Assembly: GCA_910588165.1 (NCBI GenBank)
Contig: CAJUOR010000063.1
Coordinates: forward strand, 1 to 9,536
From: an uncultured Thomasclavelia sp.
Lineage (GTDB): Bacteria; Bacillota_I; Bacilli_A; Erysipelotrichales; Coprobacillaceae
DNA length: 9,536 nt
Reading direction: 5' to 3'
Of the stretch, positions 1 to 6,404 are shown piece by piece (position 1 is the stretch's first letter; every line of letters starts with the position of its first letter). The notes under the pieces were generated by a model. The model did not search any database. It was not told the DNA's origin and was given only the letters and a program-made list of their open reading frames with translations. A program made the position numbers and the translations under genes.

Positions 1-1
1 C

Positions 2-469
2 CCTGTCTTTCAAATGACAACAGATGAAAAGTATTTTAGTTTTGTCGTAAAAACAAATTTTGAGGAAAGCCATCATCGCTTTGATCAATGTGGCATCGTC
101 ATGTATTTAGATAGTGACAATTGGTTAAAAGCTTCTGTTGAATATGAAAATGAAAACTTCCAACACTTAGGCAGTGTCGTTACAAATCACGGTTACTCTG
201 ATTGGGCAACGACAACAATAGCGGCATCTGTCAAAGAGATGTGGTATCGTTTCAGTCGAAGAGAAGATGACTACTGTCTTGAATCGTCATTAGATGGCAT
301 TCATTTTGAACAGTTGCGTATTTGTCATGTTTATGAAGGCAAAGAAAAAATAAGCTTTGGCATCTATGCTTGTTCACCTGAAAATTCATCATTTAAAGCA
401 GTGTTTTCCCATTTTCAATTATTAGATTGTCAATGGCAGGCACATGATGGGCAACAACCCGATCAATAA
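2..469 (+). CDS. DUF1349 family protein, 5' end outside window
   Basis: The frame is open from base 2 (P-V-F-Q before the first Met at 14), so this is the C-terminal ~155 residues of a longer gene, not a gene starting at 14; no ribosome binding site precedes that ATG. The stretch DQCGIVMYLDSDNWLKASVE followed by S-V-V-T and S-D-W matches the DUF1349 family (concanavalin-like beta-sandwich, usually about 190-200 residues, cytosolic, function not established, sometimes linked to carbohydrate recognition). The Trp-rich pattern and the ending F-S-H-F-Q-L-L-D also suit a beta-sandwich. Family assignment is by motif recognition only. The gene ends about 85 bases before a bidirectional terminator. 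Confidence 0.75.
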   Translation, partial: PVFQMTTDEKYFSFVVKTNFEESHHRFDQCGIVMYLDSDNWLKASVEYENENFQHLGSVVTNHGYSDWATTTIAASVKEMWYRFSRREDDYCLESSLDGIHFEQLRICHVYEGKEKISFGIYACSPENSSFKAVFSHFQLLDCQWQAHDGQQPDQ

Positions 470-555
470 AATTAACAAAGCAAGGTTATATTATCTAGTC
501 TAGGGTTATAAATAATGATATACACATATCATCATTGTATAAAATAAATATAGAA

Positions 556-586
556 AAACACCTCTTTAGCAATCAAAGAGGTGTTT
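556..586. terminator. bidirectional intrinsic terminator
   Basis: A perfect 12-bp stem (AAACACCTCTTT at 556-567 with AAAGAGGTGTTT at 575-586) encloses a 7-base loop. T-rich tracts follow on both strands (TTTGTTCTT on plus; TTTTTCTAT on minus). It lies between the convergent DUF1349 and DUF378 genes, so it probably ends both transcripts; the minus-strand gene stops only 4 bases from the stem. Confidence 0.9.
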
Positions 587-590
587 GTTC

Positions 591-785
591 TTAGTCTAAA
601 TCTGTAAATAACAACATAGCATTGATTAAACCGCTGATACCAACGATAATATAGACTAAGTTTGTTAAAAAGGAGTCTATACCAAATAGGGCAGATACCA
701 GATTGAAGTTAAAAATTCCGATTAACCCCCAGTTAATGGCACCAATCACTGTAAATACTAATGCAATTTTTTGAATAGTGTTCAT
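591..785 (-). CDS. DUF378 family small membrane protein (YuzA-like)
   Basis: A 64-residue protein with two hydrophobic segments (about residues 4-24 and 33-56). The first carries the I-G-A-I-N-W-G-L-I-G signature and the second V-G-I-S-G-L, both typical of DUF378 two-pass membrane proteins (YuzA-like, about 65-80 residues). The role of the family is unknown; location is the cytoplasmic membrane. Start choice: an in-frame TTG lies at 791, but the SD GGAGG (793-797) is only 1 base from it and 7 bases from the ATG at 785, so the ATG is the start. A TATAAT -10 lies just upstream and a shared terminator just downstream, so it is probably a monocistronic gene. It is divergent from the GerS-like gene. 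Confidence 0.88.
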   Translation of the reverse strand: MNTIQKIALVFTVIGAINWGLIGIFNFNLVSALFGIDSFLTNLVYIIVGISGLINAMLLFTDLD

Positions 786-805
786 TTTCAAACCTCCATG
801 CCTCT

Positions 806-834
806 ATTATAGACATTTTCTTTGAAATTATTCA
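806..834 (-). promoter_or_regulatory. sigma-A-like promoter of the DUF378 gene
   Basis: On the minus strand a perfect TATAAT lies at 811-806. The -35 region 17 bases upstream (TGAATA, 834-829) matches TTGACA at only three of six positions. The predicted start near 799 leaves a leader of about 14 bases that still contains the full GGAGG. Confidence 0.55.
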
Positions 835-835
835 T

Positions 836-865
836 AACATAAACTCTTTTTTTTATTCATAGAAT
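836..865 (+). promoter_or_regulatory. candidate sigma-E-like sporulation promoter
   Basis: CATAGAAT (858-865) matches the Bacillus mother-cell sigma-E -10 consensus CATACAnT in all but one fixed position. AACATAAA (836-843) carries the CATA core of the -35 (consensus about GTCATATT) at 14-base spacing. Transcription would start near 872, 7 bases before the SD. No good sigma-A promoter is seen here, and the gene served belongs to a family that is under sigma-E in Bacillus. The AT-rich context makes chance matches likely, so this is a candidate only. Confidence 0.4.
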
Positions 866-893
866 GATATTAGAAAATGAGGTGAATAATTTT

Positions 894-1877
894 ATGAAAA
901 AAATAGTAATTGCAGTGCTTGCGGGTGTGATGTTGCTTTCAGGTTTGGTTTATTTTAAAATCACACATCCATCTATTTCTAAAAAGGTTGAAAATCTTCA
1001 AGAAAATATGACTAGCTATCATTTAGAGGCTGTGATGAAGATGCTAGATGGTGAAGATTTAAGAAATTTTAATGTTAAAGTTTCTTATTTAAAAGATGGA
1101 GAACAGGATTTTTTCTGTGTAGATTTAGAAGATCAGGCTTCCTATCAAAAACAGCGGATTATTCGTAATCAAGATGGTGTTTTTGTGATAGCACCTAGTC
1201 TAAATCGAGCTTTTCAATTTAAAAGCGAATGGCCATTTAACTCTTTTAAGCCTTATGTTATGCAAACAATTATGCGTGTTTTTGATGAGGAATACGAATC
1301 AAACAGTATTGATAACGGCTATCAAATTCAAGCGCCTTTAACGTATCCCTCTGATCCAAGAGTCACACATTTAGAAGTTATCTTTGACGATGATATCAAT
1401 TTGAAAAATGTGACATTGTATGATGATAATGAGGTTGAAATTGTGATGTTAGATGTGGCTAAATTTGAATGGAATGGACAGATAGATAAGAATTTATTTA
1501 CTGTTCAGGCTGATTCGAGTGCGACAACTAGTGCGATGAGCGATTTACCTTTTTATCCGTTAGAAATGCTTGGCAGTGAATTGGTTGACCAAACAAAAGC
1601 CGATATTAACGGTAATGAAAAACATATTTTAAGATTTTCAGGACAAGAACATTTTACGATTGTCGAAAATACTTTAGAGCGAAGCGATGGTTTTGTGATT
1701 GAGAAAATGGAAGGCGAGATTTTAGAAGTTGCCGGAAGTGTAGCTGTTATCGATGAGCACGTTGTCAGTTTATTAGAGGGAGATGCCTTGTGTCAGATTT
1801 TCTCAGATGAGTTGAACGAAGAAGAAAAACTACAAGTCATCAGCAGTATGCGAAATAGCGTTGTCATCGAAGAATAA
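894..1877 (+). CDS. GerS/YdcC-like LolA-fold protein, membrane anchored
   Basis: A 327-residue protein: short basic N-terminus (M-K-K), one hydrophobic segment at about residues 4-21, then a soluble domain with features of the LolA-like fold of Bacillus YdcC and clostridial GerS, including V-F-V-I-A-P-S-L-N-R-A-F-Q-F-K-S-E-W-P and a Y-Q-I-Q region before repeated beta-strands. In Clostridioides difficile, GerS is needed for cortex modification with the amidase CwlD; YdcC is a sporulation protein. The position just before alr is the conserved order in both (ydcC-alr, gerS-alr2), which strengthens the call. Start: the ATG at 894 has SD GAGGTG (879-884) at 9 bases; the upstream in-frame ATG at 864 has none. 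Odd: the family is usually a lipoprotein, but residue 18 of L-L-S-G-L is Leu where the lipobox Cys would be, so it is probably held by an uncleaved N-terminal helix. The exact function is inferred from family and neighbourhood. Confidence 0.72.
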   Translation: MKKIVIAVLAGVMLLSGLVYFKITHPSISKKVENLQENMTSYHLEAVMKMLDGEDLRNFNVKVSYLKDGEQDFFCVDLEDQASYQKQRIIRNQDGVFVIAPSLNRAFQFKSEWPFNSFKPYVMQTIMRVFDEEYESNSIDNGYQIQAPLTYPSDPRVTHLEVIFDDDINLKNVTLYDDNEVEIVMLDVAKFEWNGQIDKNLFTVQADSSATTSAMSDLPFYPLEMLGSELVDQTKADINGNEKHILRFSGQEHFTIVENTLERSDGFVIEKMEGEILEVAGSVAVIDEHVVSLLEGDALCQIFSDELNEEEKLQVISSMRNSVVIEE

Positions 1878-1889
1878 ATAGTCTATAAT
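1861..1889 (+). promoter_or_regulatory. strong sigma-A promoter for alr
   Basis: TTGTCA (1861-1866, five of six to consensus) and a perfect TATAAT (1884-1889) are 17 bases apart. The -35 lies inside the last codons of the GerS-like gene. The predicted start near 1896 gives a leader of about 15 bases that begins just before the GAGGTG SD. This would allow vegetative alr expression independent of the upstream gene. Confidence 0.8.
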
Positions 1890-1910
1890 GGAATAAGCGA
1901 GGTGAGAGTA

Positions 1911-2975
1911 ATGAGTGCATATCGTGATACTTATTCTATGATAGATTTATCAGCTTTAAAAGACAATCTTCATTATATTCATGAAACTTCAAAAAAACCG
2001 CTGATGGCGATTGTGAAAGCCGACGCTTATGGGCATGGAGCTATTCAAGTAGCTAAAATTTCTTCTTTGATGCCTTATGTCGAAATGTTTGGTGTGGCAA
2101 CTTTAGGTGAAGCCATCGAGTTAAGAGAACAAGGCATTACTAAAGGTATTTTAGTTTTAGGGGCAATTTGTGAAGAGGATTTATATTTAGCCAGTCAATA
2201 TGATATTTCGATTTGCCTATATTCACTTGACTATTTACAGCGACTGATTTCATCTAAACAATCTTTAAAGGTGCATATTAAAATTGATACCGGAATGAAT
2301 CGCTTAGGCTTTAAGTCTAAAGAGGATTTTGAGAAGGCTTTAAAACTTATTCAAAATAATCCCACTATTATTGCCGAGGGTGTTTTTACACACTATGGAG
2401 CAGCCGATGAGCCTAATGATACCTACGATAGACAGTTTAAGCGTTTTAAAGAGATTGTTCAAAATCACAGTTTTAAATACATTCACGCTTCTAATACCGC
2501 AGGGGCTTTATACCACCATGAAGATTTTACGAATATGGTAAGAGCCGGTATTGCTATTTACGGCATTGAACCTGACGGTCATGAAGATACCCCTTTAAAA
2601 CAAGTGATGTCTTTAAAAACCAAGGTCGTCATGGTAAAACAAATTCAAAAAGGTGAATGTGTCGGTTATGGCTTTACTTATCAAGCTCAACAAGATGAAT
2701 ATATTGCCACGGTTCCTATTGGATATGCTGATGGCATTATTAGAAAAAATCAAGATAGATATGTTTATATCAATGGGCATGAATATCAAATTGTCGGTAG
2801 AGTATGTATGGATCAAATGATGCTGCACGTTGACAAGAATGTCCAAGTGGGTGATGAAGTCGAGATTTTCGGTCCTCATATTTCCTTAAATCGCATGGCA
2901 AATGAATTAGATACTATTCCATATGAAGTGTTATGTTTGATTTCGTTGCGTGTTGAAAGAAAATATATTGATTAA
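1911..2975 (+). CDS. alr: alanine racemase, PLP-dependent
   Basis: It interconverts L- and D-alanine in the cytosol, supplying D-Ala for peptidoglycan; in spore formers such enzymes also consume L-Ala, a germinant. The 354-residue product has the PLP lysine in I-V-K-A-D-A-Y-G-H-G (Lys36), the barrel motifs H-I-K-I-D-T-G-M-N-R-L-G and R-A-G-I-A-I-Y-G, the second catalytic base Tyr253 in V-G-Y-G-F-T-Y, and P-I-G-Y-A-D-G in the C-terminal beta domain. It is slightly shorter than the usual 370-390 residues but all key residues are present. Start: the ATG at 1911 is 6 bases from SD GAGGTG (1899-1904); the in-frame GTG at 1902 overlaps that SD and is rejected. Its own promoter sits in the preceding gene, and a terminator directly abuts the stop. 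Unlike Bacillus, no MazEF-type toxin-antitoxin pair follows. Confidence 0.97.
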   Translation: MSAYRDTYSMIDLSALKDNLHYIHETSKKPLMAIVKADAYGHGAIQVAKISSLMPYVEMFGVATLGEAIELREQGITKGILVLGAICEEDLYLASQYDISICLYSLDYLQRLISSKQSLKVHIKIDTGMNRLGFKSKEDFEKALKLIQNNPTIIAEGVFTHYGAADEPNDTYDRQFKRFKEIVQNHSFKYIHASNTAGALYHHEDFTNMVRAGIAIYGIEPDGHEDTPLKQVMSLKTKVVMVKQIQKGECVGYGFTYQAQQDEYIATVPIGYADGIIRKNQDRYVYINGHEYQIVGRVCMDQMMLHVDKNVQVGDEVEIFGPHISLNRMANELDTIPYEVLCLISLRVERKYID

Positions 2976-3002
2976 ATCCTAAAGACTGCTTTAGGATTTT
3001 TT
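2976..3002 (+). terminator. intrinsic terminator of alr
   Basis: The 9-bp stem ATCCTAAAG / CTTTAGGAT (2976-2984 with 2989-2997) has a 4-base loop and is followed directly by TTTTT (2998-3002). The A residues of the alr stop codon extend the stem. Confidence 0.93.
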
Positions 3003-3007
3003 GTATA

Positions 3008-3039
3008 AAGAAAAGCGTTACACTTAAAGGGTATAACGC
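3008..3039 (-). terminator. intrinsic terminator of the YlbJ/SpoVV-like gene
   Basis: On the minus strand GCGTTATAC (3039-3031) pairs with GTGTAACGC (3023-3015) with one mismatch around a 7-base loop, followed by TTTTCTTTAT. It begins 7 bases after the stop of the minus-strand gene. It is separate from the alr terminator next to it. Confidence 0.8.
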
Positions 3040-3046
3040 AAAGTAG

Positions 3047-3937
3047 TTAATATATTAAAATAATAGCTAAAGCGATTAAACCGCTAATCAAAGCTTGAAG
3101 TATTCTTGTCATAATGTAACCTTTTATATCGAGTTTTAACCCATCTAATAAGGTTGTAACTTGAAAAATAACTGAGAAAGAGGAGAACGCAATCCAAATA
3201 CTGCATAACAGAAATTGAAGATTAAAATCAATGTTTGATAGATTAAGACAGCCTTGACTGAATTCCAAAAAGCCATGGACAATGATATGATGATTAAATA
3301 ACATCTCTGATAAAATGTTAAAAACTAAAATAAAGCCGAAAATATAAATGAAGACAACAGCGCATGATTTTAATTGGCTTTGAAGAACCGTCATCAATTT
3401 CAATGATTGATTTGGCTTCAGATTTTCTTGAGGAATTTCTCTTTTTCTAAATATAAAGGCAATGATAAGATTAGAAACAACTTGAATGAGCCATAATAAC
3501 CAAGCAGTTGGCATATCGTGAAACAAAACGACACCTAATGTACTTACAATAAAGCCGATGGAACCATGTGAAGTAAACTTAAGCAGATGATTGGCACTAT
3601 CTAATGTAATCTTGTTTTGCAGATAATTATCTTTAATCAGCTTGGCAAAAGTCGGATAACCGGAGAAAACAGAAGCTAGATAAATGGCTGTTTCTTGTTG
3701 ATTGAGATGGAAAACAACTTTGAAAAGAGGACTTATGAAGTAGCTGACGAAGTTAAAGATATTCAAATCGCTCATGATAGAGAAAATAACCATGAGAGGA
3801 TACAGACTGAAAAATAAATGAATGACGGTTTGAAAAGATTGTTCCGTTATTTGATTTATGGTGGCTAGATGTGTTAAACTGTACGTAAACGTGATAAAAA
3901 TAAGGATTAGGGGAATGTTTTGGATTATTTTATTCAT
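3047..3937 (-). CDS. YlbJ/SpoVV-like polytopic membrane protein (nucleoside recognition/Gate domain)
   Basis: A very hydrophobic 296-residue protein with about eight membrane segments. Residues 92-135 hold the key motif: S-G-Y-P-T-F-A-K-L, then an I-T-L-D-S-A-x-x-L-L-K-F-T helix and a G-x-x-G-F-I segment. This matches the YlbJ family (sporulation integral membrane protein, Gate/nucleoside-recognition superfamily). Bacillus YlbJ, renamed SpoVV, sits in the mother-cell-facing outer forespore membrane and is needed for dipicolinic acid uptake into the forespore. This copy is shorter than the roughly 400 residues of Bacillus YlbJ, and the usual N-S-G-P-x-F stretch reads S-H-G-S-I-G-F. Start: the ATG at 3937 has SD AAGGAGG (3952-3946) at 8 bases; an in-frame ATG at 3970 lies upstream of that SD and is rejected. 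The gene is divergent from hflX with a 55-base gap and convergent with alr. The family call is fairly sure, the substrate is inferred. Confidence 0.75.
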   Translation of the reverse strand: MNKIIQNIPLILIFITFTYSLTHLATINQITEQSFQTVIHLFFSLYPLMVIFSIMSDLNIFNFVSYFISPLFKVVFHLNQQETAIYLASVFSGYPTFAKLIKDNYLQNKITLDSANHLLKFTSHGSIGFIVSTLGVVLFHDMPTAWLLWLIQVVSNLIIAFIFRKREIPQENLKPNQSLKLMTVLQSQLKSCAVVFIYIFGFILVFNILSEMLFNHHIIVHGFLEFSQGCLNLSNIDFNLQFLLCSIWIAFSSFSVIFQVTTLLDGLKLDIKGYIMTRILQALISGLIALAIILIY

Positions 3938-3956
3938 AGATGCAACCTCCTTATTC

Positions 3957-3985
3957 ATTGTATGCGTCAATTAAAAAAATAGAGG
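3957..3985 (-). promoter_or_regulatory. candidate sigma-E-like promoter of the YlbJ/SpoVV-like gene
   Basis: On the minus strand CATACAAT (3964-3957) is an exact match to the sigma-E -10 consensus CATACAnT. CCTCTATT (3985-3978), 13 bases upstream, shares only the TATT end of the -35 consensus. The start would be near 3950, inside the SD, leaving a nearly leaderless transcript that still keeps GGAGG. The last six bases, TACAAT, could also be read as a sigma-A -10, but no TTGACA-like element lies at the right distance. Confidence 0.42.
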
Positions 3986-3992
3986 TGATTTG

Positions 3993-5237
3993 GTGGCAAA
4001 TTTAATAGTTGGTGTCAAAAGTTTTGAAGATGATGATACATTTGATAGAAAGATAACAGAATTAAGACAGTTGGGAAAAGCCTTAGGATTAGACATTGAT
4101 TATGAAATGATTCAGAATTTAGATAAAATCAATGATTTAAGTTATGTCGGCAGCGGTAAAATGATAGAGCTTAAAGATTTCATTCTTGCACAAGATATTC
4201 AGTATGTTATTTTTAACGATGAATTGACAGCTCGACAATATAATTATTTAAGTGACGCCTTGCAAATTGATATCTTGGATAGAACATCTTTGATTTTAGC
4301 TATCTTTGAGAAAAGAGCTCATACAAAAGAAGCCATTTTACAAGTTGAGATTGCAAAACTTAACTATCAGTTACCTAGATTGGTTGGACAGCATCAGGAT
4401 ATTATCGGTCAAATGGGTGGGTCAGGCTTTAGAGGTGCCGGTGAAACACAGTTGGAGTTGGATAGACGTCAGTTGTATGGGCAACTGCAAAAGCTTAAGC
4501 AGGAGCTTCGCAAAACCGTTAAACAACGTCAAATCCAAAGAAGACAGCGCCAAAATAATGATATTCCGATCGTCAGTTTAGTTGGCTATACGAATAGCGG
4601 AAAATCAACTTTGATGAATACATTGATGAAGAAAAATCATAAAGAGCATAAGCGTGTTTTTGAAAAAGATATGCTGTTTGCGACATTGGAAACTTCTACA
4701 CGTTTAGTTGACCAGCAAGGCAAACTGCCTTTTCTATTGATTGATACGGTAGGGTTTATTGCCTATTTACCACACGTTTTAGTTGAAGCCTTTAAATCGA
4801 CGCTCGAAGAAATCAAGGAGGCGGATTTATTGCTTCATGTGATTGATGCCAGTGATCCTAACTATTTAGAACATGTGGCTACGACCAATGCGGTTTTAGA
4901 AGAAATCGGCGTTAAGGATATTCCCATGCTTTACTTATACAATAAAGTCGATTTAGGCGGATATACCTTTGTTCAAGCTGAAGAACCTCATTTGTTTATT
5001 TCAGCTAAGTACGGACAGAATTTAGAGTCGTTATACCAATATATTCGCAAGACGTTATATCAGCACGCTAAAAGAGTGCAGTTATGGATTCCTTATGAAA
5101 GTGGAGAAATCCTTTCTAGTCTATATCAAAAGGCGGAGATTATTTCTGAAAAATACGAGGAAAACGGCATTTATTTGGTTGCGGAAGTTCTGCCTTCACA
5201 ATTAGCGTTAATAGAGGATTATTATATTAAAAATTAG
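3993..5237 (+). CDS. hflX: ribosome-associated GTPase HflX
   Basis: A 414-residue P-loop GTPase that in other bacteria binds 50S and 70S ribosomes and splits or rescues stalled ones under stress. The N-terminal HflX domain has Y-V-G-S-G-K (51-56) and the family signature G-G-S-G-F-R-G-A-G-E-T-Q-L-E (from 142), then a coiled, basic Q/R-rich segment. G domain: G1 G-Y-T-N-S-G-K-S-T (198-206), G3 D-T-V-G-F (251-255), G4 N-K-V-D (317-320), G5 S-A-K (337-339). Full length with intact motifs. Start: SD GAGGTG (3982-3987) is 5 bases from GTG 3993 but only 2 from TTG 3990, so GTG is preferred. No convincing sigma-A promoter is seen in the 55-base divergent gap, so it may begin inside the opposing gene. 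A small gene is coupled downstream. Confidence 0.97.
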   Translation: MANLIVGVKSFEDDDTFDRKITELRQLGKALGLDIDYEMIQNLDKINDLSYVGSGKMIELKDFILAQDIQYVIFNDELTARQYNYLSDALQIDILDRTSLILAIFEKRAHTKEAILQVEIAKLNYQLPRLVGQHQDIIGQMGGSGFRGAGETQLELDRRQLYGQLQKLKQELRKTVKQRQIQRRQRQNNDIPIVSLVGYTNSGKSTLMNTLMKKNHKEHKRVFEKDMLFATLETSTRLVDQQGKLPFLLIDTVGFIAYLPHVLVEAFKSTLEEIKEADLLLHVIDASDPNYLEHVATTNAVLEEIGVKDIPMLYLYNKVDLGGYTFVQAEEPHLFISAKYGQNLESLYQYIRKTLYQHAKRVQLWIPYESGEILSSLYQKAEIISEKYEENGIYLVAEVLPSQLALIEDYYIKN

Positions 5238-5247
5238 GAGGATTGTG

Positions 5248-5427
5248 ATGAATAAGAAAAGTTTTGTTTTAAATTTAGCTATTCAAATAGATGCCGAAGA
5301 TGAAAAGCACGCCTTGGAAGTTTTATCAAGTGAAGAAACTTTAAAAAAGATTTTGGAGGCTATTGCGGCTAATCAGGGTAATTTAGAGGAAATTACAGAA
5401 GAAAGCCATGAACAATTATTAAACTAG
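5248..5427 (+). CDS. small acidic protein of unknown function, coupled to hflX
   Basis: 59 residues, strongly acidic in the C-terminal half. The first ~20 residues (S-F-V-L-N-L-A-I-Q-I-D-A-E-D) look like a beta-strand followed by a helix beginning E-K-H-A-L-E, which could be a beta-alpha unit of a ferredoxin-like fold; no family is recognised. The SD AGGAGG (5236-5241) overlaps the hflX stop codon (5235-5237) and is 6 bases from ATG 5248; an in-frame GTG at 5245 would be only 3 bases away. This strong coupling, with no intervening promoter, supports a real gene cotranslated with HflX. Function is unknown. Confidence 0.72.
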   Translation: MNKKSFVLNLAIQIDAEDEKHALEVLSSEETLKKILEAIAANQGNLEEITEESHEQLLN

Positions 5428-5431
5428 AGCA

Positions 5432-5459
5432 TTGAGCTAAGCTGTTTTTATGCTATAAT
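5432..5459 (+). promoter_or_regulatory. sigma-A promoter with extended -10 for scrK
   Basis: TTGAGC (5432-5437, four of six) and a perfect TATAAT (5454-5459) are 16 bases apart. The -10 is preceded by TGC, giving TGnTATAAT. It starts just after the stop of the 59-residue gene, so the fructokinase can be transcribed on its own. No cre-like site was seen. Confidence 0.8.
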
Positions 5460-5497
5460 AGAAGAAGAAAAAACAATATTTGAAGGAGAGTGAATTT

Positions 5498-6376
5498 ATG
5501 AGATTAGGGGCAATCGAAGCAGGCGGTACAAAATTTGTTGTGGCTATTGGTGATGAGTTTGGCAATTTAGAGAAAAGAGCATCTTTTCCGACAACGACCC
5601 CGGAAGAAACCATGACAGAAGTCTATCGTTTTTTTGATGGTAGTGGGATTGAAGCTTTGGGAATTGGGACATTCGGACCTATTGATCCAGACGAAAAGAG
5701 TGCTACTTATGGCTATATTACGACAACACCTAAACCTCATTGGAGTCATTATAATATTTTAGGTGATTTGAAAAAAAGATATGATATTCCTATGGGATTT
5801 GATACAGATGTCAATGGGGCGGCTTTAGGAGAATTGATGTTTGGAGTAGCTCAGGGATTGGATAGTTGCTTATATTTAACTTTCGGTACCGGTGTTGGTG
5901 GCGGTGCTGTTGTTGAAGGCAAATTGATTCACGGCTTGTTGCACCCTGAAATGGGACATTTTAAAATGATTAAGCACCCTAAAGATACTTATCAGGGACA
6001 TTGTCCATACCATAGTGATTGCTTAGAGGGATTAGCTGCCGGACCGGCTATTGAAGAACGTTGGGGCTGCAAAGCTTACGATTTACCAAGTGATCATGAA
6101 GCTTGGGACTTGGAGGCTTATTATATCGGGCAAGCCTTAGCTGCCTTTATTTTAATCCTTTCACCTAAAAAGATTATTTTAGGTGGTGGGGTGATGAAAC
6201 AAAAACAACTTTTCCCTTTGATTCATCGCTATACATTGGAATTTTTAAATGGTTATATCCAAAAAGATACATTATTGAATGACATTGAAAATTATATTGT
6301 CAGTCCTTTCTTAGAGGATAATGCAGGTATTTGTGGGGCTTTGGCACTTGCTAAAAACGCATACGATAAAAAATGA
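5498..6376 (+). CDS. scrK: ROK-family fructokinase
   Basis: A 292-residue cytosolic sugar kinase of the ROK family, most like ScrK/YdhR fructokinases, making fructose 6-phosphate from fructose and ATP. Seen: phosphate loop E-A-G-G-T-K (7-12), probable catalytic base in D-T-D-V-N-G (Asp102/Asp104), glycine-rich G-T-G-V-G-G-G (130-136), zinc ligands His154 and C-P-Y-H-S-D-C (Cys169, His172, Cys175), and L-E-G-L-A-A-G-P-A-I. The C-terminal K-K-I-I-L-G-G-G-V-M is also typical. Length is normal. Start: ATG 5498 has SD AAGGAG (5483-5488) at 9 bases; a TTG at 5480 lies before that SD. No sucrose transporter or hydrolase is nearby, so the sugar source is unknown; mannose or other hexoses are possible substrates in this subfamily. 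Confidence 0.92.
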   Translation: MRLGAIEAGGTKFVVAIGDEFGNLEKRASFPTTTPEETMTEVYRFFDGSGIEALGIGTFGPIDPDEKSATYGYITTTPKPHWSHYNILGDLKKRYDIPMGFDTDVNGAALGELMFGVAQGLDSCLYLTFGTGVGGGAVVEGKLIHGLLHPEMGHFKMIKHPKDTYQGHCPYHSDCLEGLAAGPAIEERWGCKAYDLPSDHEAWDLEAYYIGQALAAFILILSPKKIILGGGVMKQKQLFPLIHRYTLEFLNGYIQKDTLLNDIENYIVSPFLEDNAGICGALALAKNAYDKK

Positions 6377-6404
6377 GATAGCTAAATGGAAATTCAAGAA
6401 GAAA

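Noticed and set aside
2613..2879. Minus-strand ORF of 88 codons inside alr
   Set aside because: Antisense to a clearly coding racemase region with no SD; a shadow frame.
4013..4018. Perfect TTGACA on the minus strand upstream of the YlbJ/SpoVV-like gene
   Set aside because: No -10 lies 16-18 bases downstream; the nearest TATTAA is far too close. It is within hflX coding sequence and probably chance.
4306..4581. Plus-strand ORF of 91 codons inside hflX
   Set aside because: Out-of-frame shadow within the conserved HflX signature region.
5428..5450. Possible terminator after the 59-residue gene (short AGCT repeats then TTTTT)
   Set aside because: The stem would be only 3-4 bp, and the T run is spacer between the -35 and -10 of the scrK promoter.
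5567..5749. Minus-strand ORF of 60 codons inside scrK
   Set aside because: Antisense to the conserved fructokinase N-terminal domain with no start signals.
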